Both the position numbers and the translations under genes were made by a program. DNA of 64,000 nt, from NCBI RefSeq assembly GCF_900021175.1, contig NZ_FCOP01000007.1, positions 1-64,000 on the forward strand. The letters run 5' to 3'. This stretch comes from Pseudenterobacter timonensis. GTDB taxonomy: Bacteria > Pseudomonadota > Gammaproteobacteria > Enterobacterales > Enterobacteriaceae. Positions 48,901 to 56,771 of this stretch are shown here, in pieces. A model generated the notes under the pieces. The model ran no database searches, was not told where the DNA came from, and saw only the letters and a list, made by a program, of their open reading frames with translations. The stretch's first letter is position 1. The number at the start of each line of letters is the position of its first letter.

Positions 48901-49261
48901 TGGTTATGTTGGCCTTTTTGCCTTCAACAAACTCTGTGACAGAAATGCCGTACAACAGATGGTTGTACAGGCGTTCGTTTCCAGTTAATAGTCCCTCGTT
49001 TAACCCAGGGCTGCACATTTCAGCAATTAAGTTGTCGATAGACTTCTCTGACAAAGGGTAGCTTTTTCCCGCAAATGTAAAAGTACGTTTTTGCAGTTCA
49101 CGGCGAAGCACCTGCCGAAGCACAACCTCATCAGTTTTGCCGCCACGAGCAGCTAATGCCTGTTCAGGCGCAAGAAAAGACCACCCTAAGTTGGTTAGCA
49201 ATGTCAGGGCCGGTAGCTTAGCACTGTACTCTTCTTGAAATTTGGGCGTGTACAGGGTCAT
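45977..49261 (-). CDS. hsdR: Type I restriction enzyme, R subunit (HsdR)
   Basis: This 1,094-residue restriction and translocation subunit cuts foreign DNA when HsdM/HsdS find unmodified sites. The N-terminal nuclease has D154 and E168-A-K170 (RRPDIVCFVN and VVIEAKRPDG), a PD-(D/E)xK site. The superfamily 2 helicase part has Walker A TGSGKS at 348-353 and DEGH at 454-457. The C-terminal third is helical for subunit contact. No frameshift or stop is seen. It overlaps rhuM by 4 bp. Confidence 0.95.
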   Translation of the reverse strand: MTLYTPKFQEEYSAKLPALTLLTNLGWSFLAPEQALAARGGKTDEVVLRQVLRRELQKRTFTFAGKSYPLSEKSIDNLIAEMCSPGLNEGLLTGNERLYNHLLYGISVTEFVEGKKANITIALIDWQTPSNNSFIFTEEFTVTRSGGVESRRPDIVCFVNGIPLVVIEAKRPDGNAKKGPTIGEGISQSLRNQRHDEIPLLFAYSQMLLAINGNEGRYGTCGTPAKFWAVWREEDISDAEMYAIKNKKLSEAQVTSLFSHRSDKDLDWYQSLVATGNLAVTGQDKLLISLLTPSRLLEMTRYFTLFDKKVGKIVARYQQVFGIKRLIERINTHNIHGGREGGVIWHTTGSGKSFTMVFLSKALILHDSLKQCRIVVVTDRVDLETQLSKTFASGGELAGKKDKAAALATSGKRLAQQIGEGTERIIFSLIQKFNTATKLPECINTSSDIIVLIDEGHRSQGGENHVRMKQALPNAAFIAFTGTPLLKDDKTTNKFGPIVHAYTMQRAVEDKTVTPLLYEERIPDLDVNERAIDSWFERITEGLSDEQKADLKRKFAKKGQVYGADDRIRLIALDIANHFIKNIDDGLKGQLACDSKSSAIKYKKYLDEAGLFESAVVMSPPDSREGNTSVDDKATPEVTLWWKENVGNQDEQAYTRQIIERFADENDPLKMLIVVDKLLTGFDEPKNAVLYIDKLLREHNLIQAIARVNRLHPKKKFGLLIDYRGILAELDTTIAKYQDLAARTQGGYDINDIAGLYNQMSTEYKRLPQLYKQLWAIFDGVKNKNDIEQLRQVLVPKIEDQNGELADVNLKVREDFYEALTAFASCLKVALQSATFFEDKSFSDDDRRHYKETVKQFSSLRQLVQQDAGEKIDYDEYAEQVKKLLDKHVVGVEVKEPDGVYEVGKMGQKQQPEDWSEDKTRNETDIIKTRVTRMIEQNLRDDPYAQEAFSKLLRQAIEDAEKLFDHPLKQYMLFREFEEQVHDRRLNEIPDVFAGNHHAQAYFGVLKKVLPEAFAVQDQQVQDKWVKLAFEVDEAVDISVAENSINSQNIEADIRKKLLPKMFQECKAIGGGMDQAKKIVEMVVQITRVGLSGL

Positions 49262-50265
49262 TTTGCTTGCTTCCTTTTCTGGCTTAGACGCTGCTCCAAC
49301 CGCTCCAGATCTTTTAGTTCTTTTTCATCTTCCGCCAGAGCTTCCAGTTTGTTGCGCTGCAAGTTGAAAGTCTCATAATGTTTGTGAGCGATTTGCTCCA
49401 TCTGTTTTCGGCTGATGCGGCCTGCGCTGTTTAACAGTGGTTGCTCGTTAAAGTCCATAAACTTATCGACGTACTCACGCCAATCTTGCAAGCGAAGGTG
49501 AGCTTTGCTTTTTGCCCTAAACTCGGCAAACTCGAAGAACATGCTGACCAAGCGATTCAGGTTTTCTAATTCGCCTGCTTGTAGGTAATTTTTAGCAATT
49601 ACGACATCAGCTTTACGAACCTTATTACCCGCAAAGCTAGTGAGGTTCATATTGGGCTTGGATGAGTCTGCACGTTCAACAACCAGTTCAGCGGCAGTAT
49701 GGCCTGTGACAGCGAAGAAGAGTTTGTTCTGAACCTCGGCAAACAACAATCCTGTTTCTTTTTCGTTTGCCCGGTAGTCTTCAGATAGCGCCAGCAAATC
49801 GCGGATTTTTTGATAGAAACGCTTCTCCGACGAACGTATGTCGCGAATGCGTTCAAGCAGCTCATCGAAGTAGTCCCATCGGGGATCTTTAAGACGTTCG
49901 TCATCCATGGCGAAGCCTTTTATTAGGTATTCCCCAAGAGTACGGGTGGCCCATTGCCTAAACTGGGTGCCACGGGTAGAACGTACGCGGTAGCCTACTG
50001 CGATGATCATGGGTAGTGCATAAAGCTGAGTTAGGTATTCTTTACCATCAGCAGCAGTTGTAAACTTTGAGTTGACAACTGCCCCTTCAGCCAGTTCCCC
50101 GTCTGACAAAACGCTTTTAACATGCTTGCTGATATTCTGCTTGCTGGTTTGGTACAACTCCGCTATTTCTAACTGAGTAAGCCATACCTGACCACCTAAT
50201 TCGCGCAGCACCAATTGTGATTGACCATCATCGGTTGTGTAGAGTATTAAGTCGTTATCGGCCAT
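49258..50265 (-). CDS. RhuM-family protein
   Basis: This 335-residue protein is of the RhuM family, named from a Salmonella SPI-3 gene. It opens with a conserved DNA-binding-like region (GGQVWLTQLEIAELYQTSKQ, then KYFTT-like and YNLPMIIAVGYRVRS-type motifs, here YALPMIIAVGYRVRST). The C-terminus is charged and helical. Such genes often lie inside type I restriction operons; the function is not established. It overlaps the deaminase gene by 11 bp and hsdR by 4 bp. Confidence 0.85.
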   Translation of the reverse strand: MADNDLILYTTDDGQSQLVLRELGGQVWLTQLEIAELYQTSKQNISKHVKSVLSDGELAEGAVVNSKFTTAADGKEYLTQLYALPMIIAVGYRVRSTRGTQFRQWATRTLGEYLIKGFAMDDERLKDPRWDYFDELLERIRDIRSSEKRFYQKIRDLLALSEDYRANEKETGLLFAEVQNKLFFAVTGHTAAELVVERADSSKPNMNLTSFAGNKVRKADVVIAKNYLQAGELENLNRLVSMFFEFAEFRAKSKAHLRLQDWREYVDKFMDFNEQPLLNSAGRISRKQMEQIAHKHYETFNLQRNKLEALAEDEKELKDLERLEQRLSQKRKQAK

Positions 50266-52030
50266 AATTTACCTTAGTCATTTCATCCCACATATCGGCA
50301 GCTGCACTTTCTATCTCTAGATATGATTTCGATATCAAAGGTGTCCTAATTGGTGCTGATGACTTATCCCAATCCAGTATATTGCCCACCTTATCTTTGC
50401 GCCGTAGTTTTGAACCACTACCGAGGCTCATAGAAAACAGATCGAGGAAGCGACGAGGCCCAACACCAATGAATGGTTCAAAGCTGACTAATTCGTTTGT
50501 ATTGTTGGATATCTCTTCTAACTCGGATTTGAGCTGAATGGACTCAGAATGAAAGTCTAATGCACGACTTTTCGGATAAGGTTCGACATAAACCACTCGC
50601 GTAATACCGCTTGCGATAATATGTTTCGCACAATTATGACAAGGGAACGTCGTACAGTAGAGTGTTGATCCTGTGGTAGGTATGCCAGCGCGACTGCACG
50701 ATAAAAGTGCATCCATTTCAGCGTGTACAACACGACCGAACTCCGTGAGGTCAGAGATCTTACTTTCTTTTAACACCTTATGTAGTTCTAACTCCTGTTG
50801 ACCATCAACTAAGCCTTTCTCTAGAAGTTTTTTGGCTATTTCATTGATAATCTCAGCTTGAGCCTGTTTGTTTGAATCAACTTCTCTGGTGTAGTCTTTC
50901 CCATCTTGGTTATCTTCAACTTTCCCTGTTGCTTCATCCAGCTCTGCCCAATATAGACCCCCGCCGGATTTGGGAACATCATTTGCTCCGGTTGCAATAA
51001 TCTGTTTTTCTCGACTAATAACTGCTCCCACCTGACGGGATAAATCTCCAGAACGAACAGAGCTATTGAATGCCATAAACATCGCAAACTCGTCGAACGT
51101 AGGATTTTTATAAGGATGAGAAAATATCAACTCTAAAAAGCGTTGTAAGCGATTCTTAACCTGATCGTTGTTGCTACCCAGATTTAAGAAAAAATCCGCT
51201 AGATGATAGGTGTCTCTAGTTTTTTGCCCATGATCAAAACTTTCATCTTCATCAATACGAATAAGCTCATTGGCTTGCACTTGGGTCATACCTTTGTCAT
51301 CGGTTAAGTGTTGATGACGCCGTTTTTCATCAGCATGGATACCTATTAAGTAGAAACCATCGCCGTATACTTTTCTAAGAAACTCAACTTCCCGAGGATG
51401 TTTCAATGAATTGACAACATAAGCACGTTTTGAATTGGATGGTGTTCTCGATTCCGAGATGTTTTTTGCAACGCCAGCAGCTAAAATGGCGTTGTTTTCG
51501 CTCTTTTCTCGTAGCTGATCCCCAGCATGCATATAGTGTCTAATGCGCTCATACTCGCTGGCTCCTTCAAAAACAGGCAAACAAGAAGATACTCGGATTT
51601 CTTGTACTGCGTATCCGAACCCTCGCAGGCGATCCGTTAGGGGTTCTGTCACTCGTTTGTATTCTGTGCCAACAGCACTCACTATCCCAATGACCAACTC
51701 CCCTTGATTTATACCTGTTGTTAGGTATTGCTTCTCAATTGATTGATTTGGGACAACCTGTGATGGGGTTTGAACGACAGTTGAAACCACTGGTACGTTA
51801 GTTGAGACTGTCTCTGTGGGATAGAGAAGCTGCGGCACACCGGTTTCTAGTGTCGTTTTGCCTGGATCTTTACCTTGAAAGCTAATAGACCCTGTGGATT
51901 CGAACCAGTTCATTACACCGTAATTGAGTCTAAGCACTTTTTTGTTTGGCTGTGAATCATCCCAATGTCCACTGAGAGTAACTAGTTTGGCTTTCAGCTC
52001 CTCAAATGTGCCAGAAAATTTCAAGACCAT
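50255..52030 (-). CDS. Anti-phage dCTP/dCMP deaminase-like protein with extra N-terminal domain
   Basis: This 591-residue protein has three parts. Residues 1-54 form a small domain with NWFESTGSISFQGK. Residues 110-300 are a P-loop kinase-like domain (VIGIVSAVGTEYKRVTEPL). Residues 310-540 are a zinc cytidine/deoxycytidylate deaminase, with H436-A-E438 and PC464HNC467 as the zinc site and proton shuttle. The last two together are the plan of anti-phage deaminases (AvcD and relatives) that drain dCTP/dCMP during infection. It overlaps hsdS by one base. The predicted activity is inferred. Confidence 0.8.
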   Translation of the reverse strand: MVLKFSGTFEELKAKLVTLSGHWDDSQPNKKVLRLNYGVMNWFESTGSISFQGKDPGKTTLETGVPQLLYPTETVSTNVPVVSTVVQTPSQVVPNQSIEKQYLTTGINQGELVIGIVSAVGTEYKRVTEPLTDRLRGFGYAVQEIRVSSCLPVFEGASEYERIRHYMHAGDQLREKSENNAILAAGVAKNISESRTPSNSKRAYVVNSLKHPREVEFLRKVYGDGFYLIGIHADEKRRHQHLTDDKGMTQVQANELIRIDEDESFDHGQKTRDTYHLADFFLNLGSNNDQVKNRLQRFLELIFSHPYKNPTFDEFAMFMAFNSSVRSGDLSRQVGAVISREKQIIATGANDVPKSGGGLYWAELDEATGKVEDNQDGKDYTREVDSNKQAQAEIINEIAKKLLEKGLVDGQQELELHKVLKESKISDLTEFGRVVHAEMDALLSCSRAGIPTTGSTLYCTTFPCHNCAKHIIASGITRVVYVEPYPKSRALDFHSESIQLKSELEEISNNTNELVSFEPFIGVGPRRFLDLFSMSLGSGSKLRRKDKVGNILDWDKSSAPIRTPLISKSYLEIESAAADMWDEMTKVNYGR

Positions 52031-53220
52031 TATGCAACCTCCTTATTATCAACTTTTACCCGTCGTTTACCCGTCAACAATTGCTGCATCAGGGCTTTCT
52101 TCTCTTGTTTCAGGGCATCGAGCTTTTGTTGCAAAGCGGTGATTTCCTGATCGGCGGTGGATAGTACAGCGGCGATTTTTCTCTGTTCTTCCAAGCTCGG
52201 CATTTTGAATCCGAAGTCACACAAGTTCTTGTAATAGAGTCGAGTTCTCGTCCCGCCTTGTTTCTGTTGTACAGCAAACTTTTTGAATGCAGGACCATAG
52301 TTCAGCTGAGCTTCAAGGAAGACCGAATCCAAACCATCGGTTTTGAATACAGGATATTCTTTACTTATTGCACCACGCTCCCACGAGCGATTCAGATTGA
52401 ATTTGAAGATCAAGTCATCACTCATGTGTCTGTATGTGAAATACCCTTTCGGTAGAACACCATAACTGCCCTCATTGATGACAGATCGCTCTTGCTCAAA
52501 CAGTCCTGTTCTGGACGAAGTAAGGATTGGCAGATTAGTATCTGCTGATACTAATTCCTTGTATGGTGTGAAGAATTTTCCAACCTTATGGAACTTCCAC
52601 TCAGGGTACCTAGCCCCATTCTTATCCAGCAGGCGTTTTTTGCCGGTGAGCAGTTGTTGCATAAGCGCTTTTTTCTGCTGTTGGCTGTTGGCGAGCAGTT
52701 TTTCGGTGGTGGTGATAGCCTTATCCCAGGTGGAGAGGATTTGGGCTATTTTCTTTTGTTCGGGATATGGGGGAACAGGAACTTGAATGGACTTTACGAT
52801 TCCGCCACTCAAGTTTTCTTGGCCTCCACTATTCGCCATTTCCCGGATATTTTCATACTGGCTTATGAGAAATTGATAGTAGTAATCAACTTCATAACCC
52901 GGATGCAAAACTATTGCTGCACACGCCTGATTGGTTGAGGCCTCAATACCTAACTTGGCAACTTGCCCTCTCGTCTTCCCTTGCCCATACATCGCCATAA
53001 GGATGGTATTTACCGGAAACAACTTGGCAGACGAGTTTGCAAGACCTTCTTCAGTAATCTTTTCAGAAGTATCTTCTATAACCTTAAATTGAACCTCTGC
53101 AGTTGTGACCCAAGGAATATTGCCGTTCCAATATGTGTCGTTTTTCCTGCTAGGAGTCCCACCAGAAGAAACATTGGATACCTCTTCAATGGTACTTAAC
53201 TTCCAACCTTCAGGCACCAT
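52030..53220 (-). CDS. hsdS: Type I restriction enzyme, specificity subunit (HsdS), two TRDs
   Basis: This 396-residue protein chooses the DNA sequence methylated or cut. Two target-recognition domains (about 1-150 and 205-345) are each followed by a conserved helix with near-identical text: QQKKALMQQLLTGK near 180-195 and QEKKALMQQLLTGK near 370-385. It has the full two-part site of a type I enzyme. It overlaps hsdM by 11 bp. The repeats are the usual place where TRDs are exchanged by recombination. Confidence 0.93.
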   Translation of the reverse strand: MVPEGWKLSTIEEVSNVSSGGTPSRKNDTYWNGNIPWVTTAEVQFKVIEDTSEKITEEGLANSSAKLFPVNTILMAMYGQGKTRGQVAKLGIEASTNQACAAIVLHPGYEVDYYYQFLISQYENIREMANSGGQENLSGGIVKSIQVPVPPYPEQKKIAQILSTWDKAITTTEKLLANSQQQKKALMQQLLTGKKRLLDKNGARYPEWKFHKVGKFFTPYKELVSADTNLPILTSSRTGLFEQERSVINEGSYGVLPKGYFTYRHMSDDLIFKFNLNRSWERGAISKEYPVFKTDGLDSVFLEAQLNYGPAFKKFAVQQKQGGTRTRLYYKNLCDFGFKMPSLEEQRKIAAVLSTADQEITALQQKLDALKQEKKALMQQLLTGKRRVKVDNKEVA

Positions 53221-54793
53221 ATCCCAACTCCTCCAGATACTTAGCCATCACGGTTTCCAGCTCAGTCAGTTGAGCTTTGAGCTGTTCGCGTTCTGCTCGC
53301 ACGGCCATCAAGTCGATCTCTTCCTCTTCCTCAAAGGTATCGACATAACGCGGAATATTGAGGTTGTAGTCGTTGTCTTGGATCTCTTTCAGGCTGGCCA
53401 AATAAGCATATTTATCGACGTTTTCTCCCGCTTTGTAGGTCGCGACGATCTTGGCAATATTCTCTTCACTGAGTTGGTTTTGATTTTTACCCGATTTAAA
53501 CTCGCGTGAGGCATCGATAAACAGCACGTTGTCATCGATCTTCTCTTTTTTGAAAATCAGAATGGCAGCTGGAATGCCAGTCCCATAAAACAGCTTCTCT
53601 GGCAGACCAATCACAGCATCCAGTAGATTTTCATCGATCAATTTCTGGCGGATTTTGACTTCTGTTGAGCCACGGAACAGCACACCGTGGGGAACAACGA
53701 CTCCCATACGACCCGTCTTCGGTTTAAGTGTCTCAATCATATGCAGAATGAAGGCATAGTCGCCTTTGGTTTTTGGCGGTATGCCTCGGCGGAAACGGCT
53801 GAACTTGTCTTTTTCCGCGTCCTCATGACCCCATTTATCCAAAGAAAACGGCGGGTTGGCTGTTACGATATCAAACAACATCAAGTCGCCGTTTTTATCC
53901 AGTAACTTAGGATTGCGAATGGTGTCGCCCCATTCAATTTTGTGGTTGTCTTCGCCGTGCAGGAACATATTCATCTTGGCCAGTGACCAAGTAGAACCTA
54001 TAGCCTCCTGTCCATAGAGAGCATAATTCTTACTATCAAAGTTGCTGCGGACTTTACTGCCACACTTCATCAACAGTGATGCAGAACCACATGCTGGATC
54101 GCAGATGCTGTCGCCTGGTTGTGGTTCAAGTAGTTCAGCAATCAAGTCGCTGACTTCTGGCGGCGTATAAAACTCGCCAGCTTTTTGGCCGCCACTGGCG
54201 GCAAAGTTTTTGATTAAGTACTCGTAGGCGTTACCAATCACATCCAGTGTACCGACGCGACTAGGTTTGAGGTTGAGATCTGGCTTGGCAAAGTCTTCCA
54301 GCAGATAACGCAAGATGCTGTTTTTCTGTTTCTCTTCACCTAAGCGGTCAGTATTGAAAGAGATATCTTGGAACACGCTTTTCCCAGCATCTTTGAGTTT
54401 GGTGCCATTAGCTTCTTCAATGGCATGCAATGCTTGGTCAATGCGCTCGCCATTGCCTGGTTCATGGCGACGTTCATACAAGGCATAAAAGTTTGCTCTG
54501 AATACTTCCTTCAAATTACCTTTATTGTCTCTAATTTCTACATCAGGGATGACAAAACGCTCATTCTTCATCATTTCTTCGATGAGCTCTGGTTCATCGC
54601 CGTACTGTGCTTTGTAACCATCGTAATGGTCCTGCCATACATCAGATATGTACTTAAGGAACAGCATGGTGAGGATGAAGTCTTTGTAGGTGTCTGCGCT
54701 GATGGTGCCACGGAAAGTGTCGCAAGCGGCCCACAATGCTTTGTTAATACTGTCTTGGTTGATTTTATTGTTAGTTGTTACTTGGTTATTCAT
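53210..54793 (-). CDS. hsdM: Type I restriction-modification, DNA methyltransferase subunit (HsdM)
   Basis: This 527-residue adenine-N6 methyltransferase has an N-terminal helical HsdM_N domain. SAM motif I is at D232-PACGSASLL and the catalytic NPPF at 313-316 (TANPPFSLDKW). It acts with HsdS to protect host DNA. It overlaps the upstream one-TRD HsdS-like gene by 4 bp and the downstream hsdS by 11 bp. Confidence 0.95.
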   Translation of the reverse strand: MNNQVTTNNKINQDSINKALWAACDTFRGTISADTYKDFILTMLFLKYISDVWQDHYDGYKAQYGDEPELIEEMMKNERFVIPDVEIRDNKGNLKEVFRANFYALYERRHEPGNGERIDQALHAIEEANGTKLKDAGKSVFQDISFNTDRLGEEKQKNSILRYLLEDFAKPDLNLKPSRVGTLDVIGNAYEYLIKNFAASGGQKAGEFYTPPEVSDLIAELLEPQPGDSICDPACGSASLLMKCGSKVRSNFDSKNYALYGQEAIGSTWSLAKMNMFLHGEDNHKIEWGDTIRNPKLLDKNGDLMLFDIVTANPPFSLDKWGHEDAEKDKFSRFRRGIPPKTKGDYAFILHMIETLKPKTGRMGVVVPHGVLFRGSTEVKIRQKLIDENLLDAVIGLPEKLFYGTGIPAAILIFKKEKIDDNVLFIDASREFKSGKNQNQLSEENIAKIVATYKAGENVDKYAYLASLKEIQDNDYNLNIPRYVDTFEEEEEIDLMAVRAEREQLKAQLTELETVMAKYLEELGYGA

Positions 54794-55428
54794 GAGTGAG
54801 TTCCCTTAATCATTTGTTGAAACATGCCTTGCAGCATGATTTCACGATTCTTTAGCAGCGCTTTGGTGAGTTGTTGTTCCTGCTCCCACAGCGTATTGAT
54901 GTGCAGAATTTTTTGTTGTGTCGCTACTGGGGGGATATCCAGTTTTAGTTCACCAACTACTTTGGTATTCAACATGACAATGTTGCTACCTTGACTGCCT
55001 GTTCCTTCTGATAGCCAATATTGAACGGCCGGTTGATTGAGAGACCAACAAAGAAATTCTGGTATCACATCTGCTTTAGGTGTGATCACTACAAACTGGC
55101 TGCTAACCACTACGGGTTTTGAAGACCGTTCGTCAGTGACTAAACAAGAGGCCCTGAAATAGCCGCCTCTAGAACCTCTCGCAGGGAGCAATACTGTGCC
55201 AGGGCTGACAAAAGCATTACTTTTGCCTGTCCACTTTATCAAGGGCATTTGGCTAGCTTGTAGAGTAAAGAGATTGGATGTTTCCCAAGCCTCTCTAACG
55301 TCTTTAATTTGCGCCACATGGGCATTGCCGGCCTCTTTATCGACTTCCTCTATTTTTCCTCGGAAGGTAAAGCCTGTTCTTAGGTCAGCAATGTCACTGA
55401 GCGCTCTGATGCTAGTGCGTTGTGGCAT
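54790..55428 (-). CDS. Half-size HsdS-like specificity protein, one TRD
   Basis: This 212-residue protein looks like one half of an HsdS. The TRD (ALSDIADLRTGFTFRGKIEE through LCWSLNQPAVQYWLSEGTGS) is followed by one helix with ATQQKILHINTLWEQEQQLTKALL. AAGGAG lies 8 nt before the ATG at 55,428; a longer frame extends upstream without homology. Half-HsdS proteins can dimerise to recognise palindromic targets, or modulate specificity. It is a separate gene upstream of hsdM, while the complete hsdS is downstream. Confidence 0.82.
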   Translation of the reverse strand: MPQRTSIRALSDIADLRTGFTFRGKIEEVDKEAGNAHVAQIKDVREAWETSNLFTLQASQMPLIKWTGKSNAFVSPGTVLLPARGSRGGYFRASCLVTDERSSKPVVVSSQFVVITPKADVIPEFLCWSLNQPAVQYWLSEGTGSQGSNIVMLNTKVVGELKLDIPPVATQQKILHINTLWEQEQQLTKALLKNREIMLQGMFQQMIKGTHS

Positions 55429-55822
55429 CGATAACTCCTTTAGTTGGTGTAACAAACAGCATGCAGCCTGCAATACGGTTGTTGTGTACATGGGGCACGA
55501 ATTTAGCAATCTCCCAACCAGCTGCCAGCGCTTTATGTTCAAACCACTGTTGAATTTTGACTGTCATTTTTTGGCGTTTAGCGCTTTGTTTTTGGTGCTC
55601 TTTGTTATAAATGGCGATAACTCTCTCTGTATCACAGAAACACTCATTACTTTCAGTTGCTTCTGGTGTAGGGAAAGCAAATTTTTCTCGCGATACTTTA
55701 GGTTGGGAGCCCTTGCTTACAAGCAGTTGGGGTGGCTTCGTGATTTGTTGGGTATGAACCAAGTAGACTCGATGTTCAACTTGAATTTCTTGCATGGCTA
55801 GCTGGGTTTGGTATTCTTTCAT
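55412..55822 (-). CDS. Unknown small protein, first gene of the defence operon
   Basis: This 136-residue soluble protein has no domain I recognise. A basic middle (YNKEHQKQSAKRQKMTVKI) precedes a WEIAKFVPHVHNNRIAGCML segment. GGAG 9 nt before the ATG at 55,822 fixes the start. It overlaps the next gene by 17 bp, so it is likely a functional member of the operon, possibly a controller. The N-terminal half is rich in Gln. Confidence 0.65.
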   Translation of the reverse strand: MKEYQTQLAMQEIQVEHRVYLVHTQQITKPPQLLVSKGSQPKVSREKFAFPTPEATESNECFCDTERVIAIYNKEHQKQSAKRQKMTVKIQQWFEHKALAAGWEIAKFVPHVHNNRIAGCMLFVTPTKGVIDATTH

Positions 55823-55868
55823 TATTCGATCTCCTATGTGTTTCTCGGCACTGTTGGTATTGAATGGA

Positions 55869-55895
55869 GCGACAGGTTGCAGCCTGTCGCTTTTT
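55869..55895 (+). terminator. Plus-strand terminator hairpin in the defence-operon leader
   Basis: GCGACAGG (55,869-55,876) and CCTGTCGC (55,883-55,890) are followed by five T on the plus strand. No plus-strand gene precedes it. On the minus strand it is a leader hairpin 46 bp before the first gene of the operon. It may stop antisense transcription entering from the operon. Confidence 0.65.
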
Positions 55896-56030
55896 ATATG
55901 GTTGTGATTCACTCAAAATCACAGAAAAAACGCAGTAAGAGCTCTATGCACAACCAGTGTGTGTATAGTTGCTGATCTTTTTTTATCCGTCAAGCTAAAA
56001 TTGTGCGGTTTTTTTTCTACTGCAATAAAA

Positions 56031-56053
56031 AGTTTGTTCTGTTGGTACAAATT
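56031..56053. promoter_or_regulatory. Second copy of the operator-like repeat, upstream of the defence operon
   Basis: AGTTTGTTCT is identical to the left half at 42,571. The right half GGTACAAATT matches 7 of 10 bases of the other site. It lies about 210 bp before the first gene of the defence operon and 36 bp after mobI. Confidence 0.5.
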
Positions 56054-56088
56054 TAGTGATTAAGGCCGTGATCAACCGTTGGGCTACT

Positions 56089-56685
56089 TTATTTACTGCT
56101 GCTCTCTTCCTTGAAATCTTGGATATTGCCTGCCATTTGGAAGAGGTTAGTGTCATTCCACTTACATAGCTGGCGCATTCTCATCAGGTTGGTATTGGCT
56201 CTACGGATTATTGAGAAAGCATCCTCAACAACTTCAATTACTGGCTTTTCCCAATCTTGTGCTCGGGTAAAAGTTGTCTTTGGGTAGCGATAATTGCCTT
56301 CACGGGGAAGGTAATGGCTGATCACCTGGAATCCGTCAGAATTCTTTTTAGGCTTAAACTGGTTATAAACCCAGAATATTTCCAACTTCATCTCTCGCAA
56401 TCTTACTCGACAGCCAAAATGGCCTGAATACCCTGGTGAGTCTTTTCTTCTATGAGCTCGGTTGTGCTGCCAATACAGGTCGGCTATTCGCTGGGCAATA
56501 TAGTAATAGCGTAGCTGTTCCAGCTCGGTAGATTTATGTATGTAACGTAGATACATTTCTGACGTTGAAAGTGCATAAATTGTGGCTTCGTCATGATCTA
56601 TCTGTTTGTTTTCGCTTTTTAAAAAAGTGTTCCACGCTGTTATTTGCTTATCCAAGGTTGTAAACGGGGTTGAATTGTCACTCAT
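56089..56685 (-). CDS. MobI-like conjugative mobilisation protein
   Basis: This 198-residue protein resembles MobI(A/C) of IncC plasmids and SXT/R391 elements, which acts with the relaxase at the transfer origin. Segments IADLYWQHNR, GHFGCRVRLR, LEIFWVYNQF, HYLPREGNYRYP and a C-terminal RAQDWEKPVIEVVED region follow the pattern I recall for that family. In those elements oriT lies just upstream of mobI. A TGCCC-N5-GGGCA box lies 72 bp before this start. Identification is from memory of family motifs. Confidence 0.65.
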   Translation of the reverse strand: MSDNSTPFTTLDKQITAWNTFLKSENKQIDHDEATIYALSTSEMYLRYIHKSTELEQLRYYYIAQRIADLYWQHNRAHRRKDSPGYSGHFGCRVRLREMKLEIFWVYNQFKPKKNSDGFQVISHYLPREGNYRYPKTTFTRAQDWEKPVIEVVEDAFSIIRRANTNLMRMRQLCKWNDTNLFQMAGNIQDFKEESSSK

Positions 56686-56756
56686 GATTCGGTCCTCTGT
56701 ATGTTGAATACAGAGTCAGTCTATTGTTGCATGCCCACTTTCATCCGCCGTCTTCA

Positions 56757-56771
56757 TGCCCTTTTTGGGCA
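56757..56771 (-). promoter_or_regulatory. Activator box upstream of mobI (AcaCD/SetCD-like)
   Basis: On the minus strand TGCCCAAAAAGGGCA is a perfect inverted repeat around an A tract, 72 bp before the mobI start. It resembles, from memory, sites of the FlhDC-like activators AcaCD and SetCD. Confidence 0.6.

Noticed and set aside
54790-55428. Half-HsdS considered a truncated pseudogene of hsdS
   Set aside because: It has its own ribosome-binding site, a complete TRD plus helix and coupled overlaps with both neighbours, and its TRD is unlike those of the full hsdS.
55962-55993. TTGACG and TATACA as a promoter for the defence operon on the minus strand
   Set aside because: The spacing is 20 bp, too long for a normal sigma-70 promoter, and no better pair was found by eye. 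No promoter is claimed.
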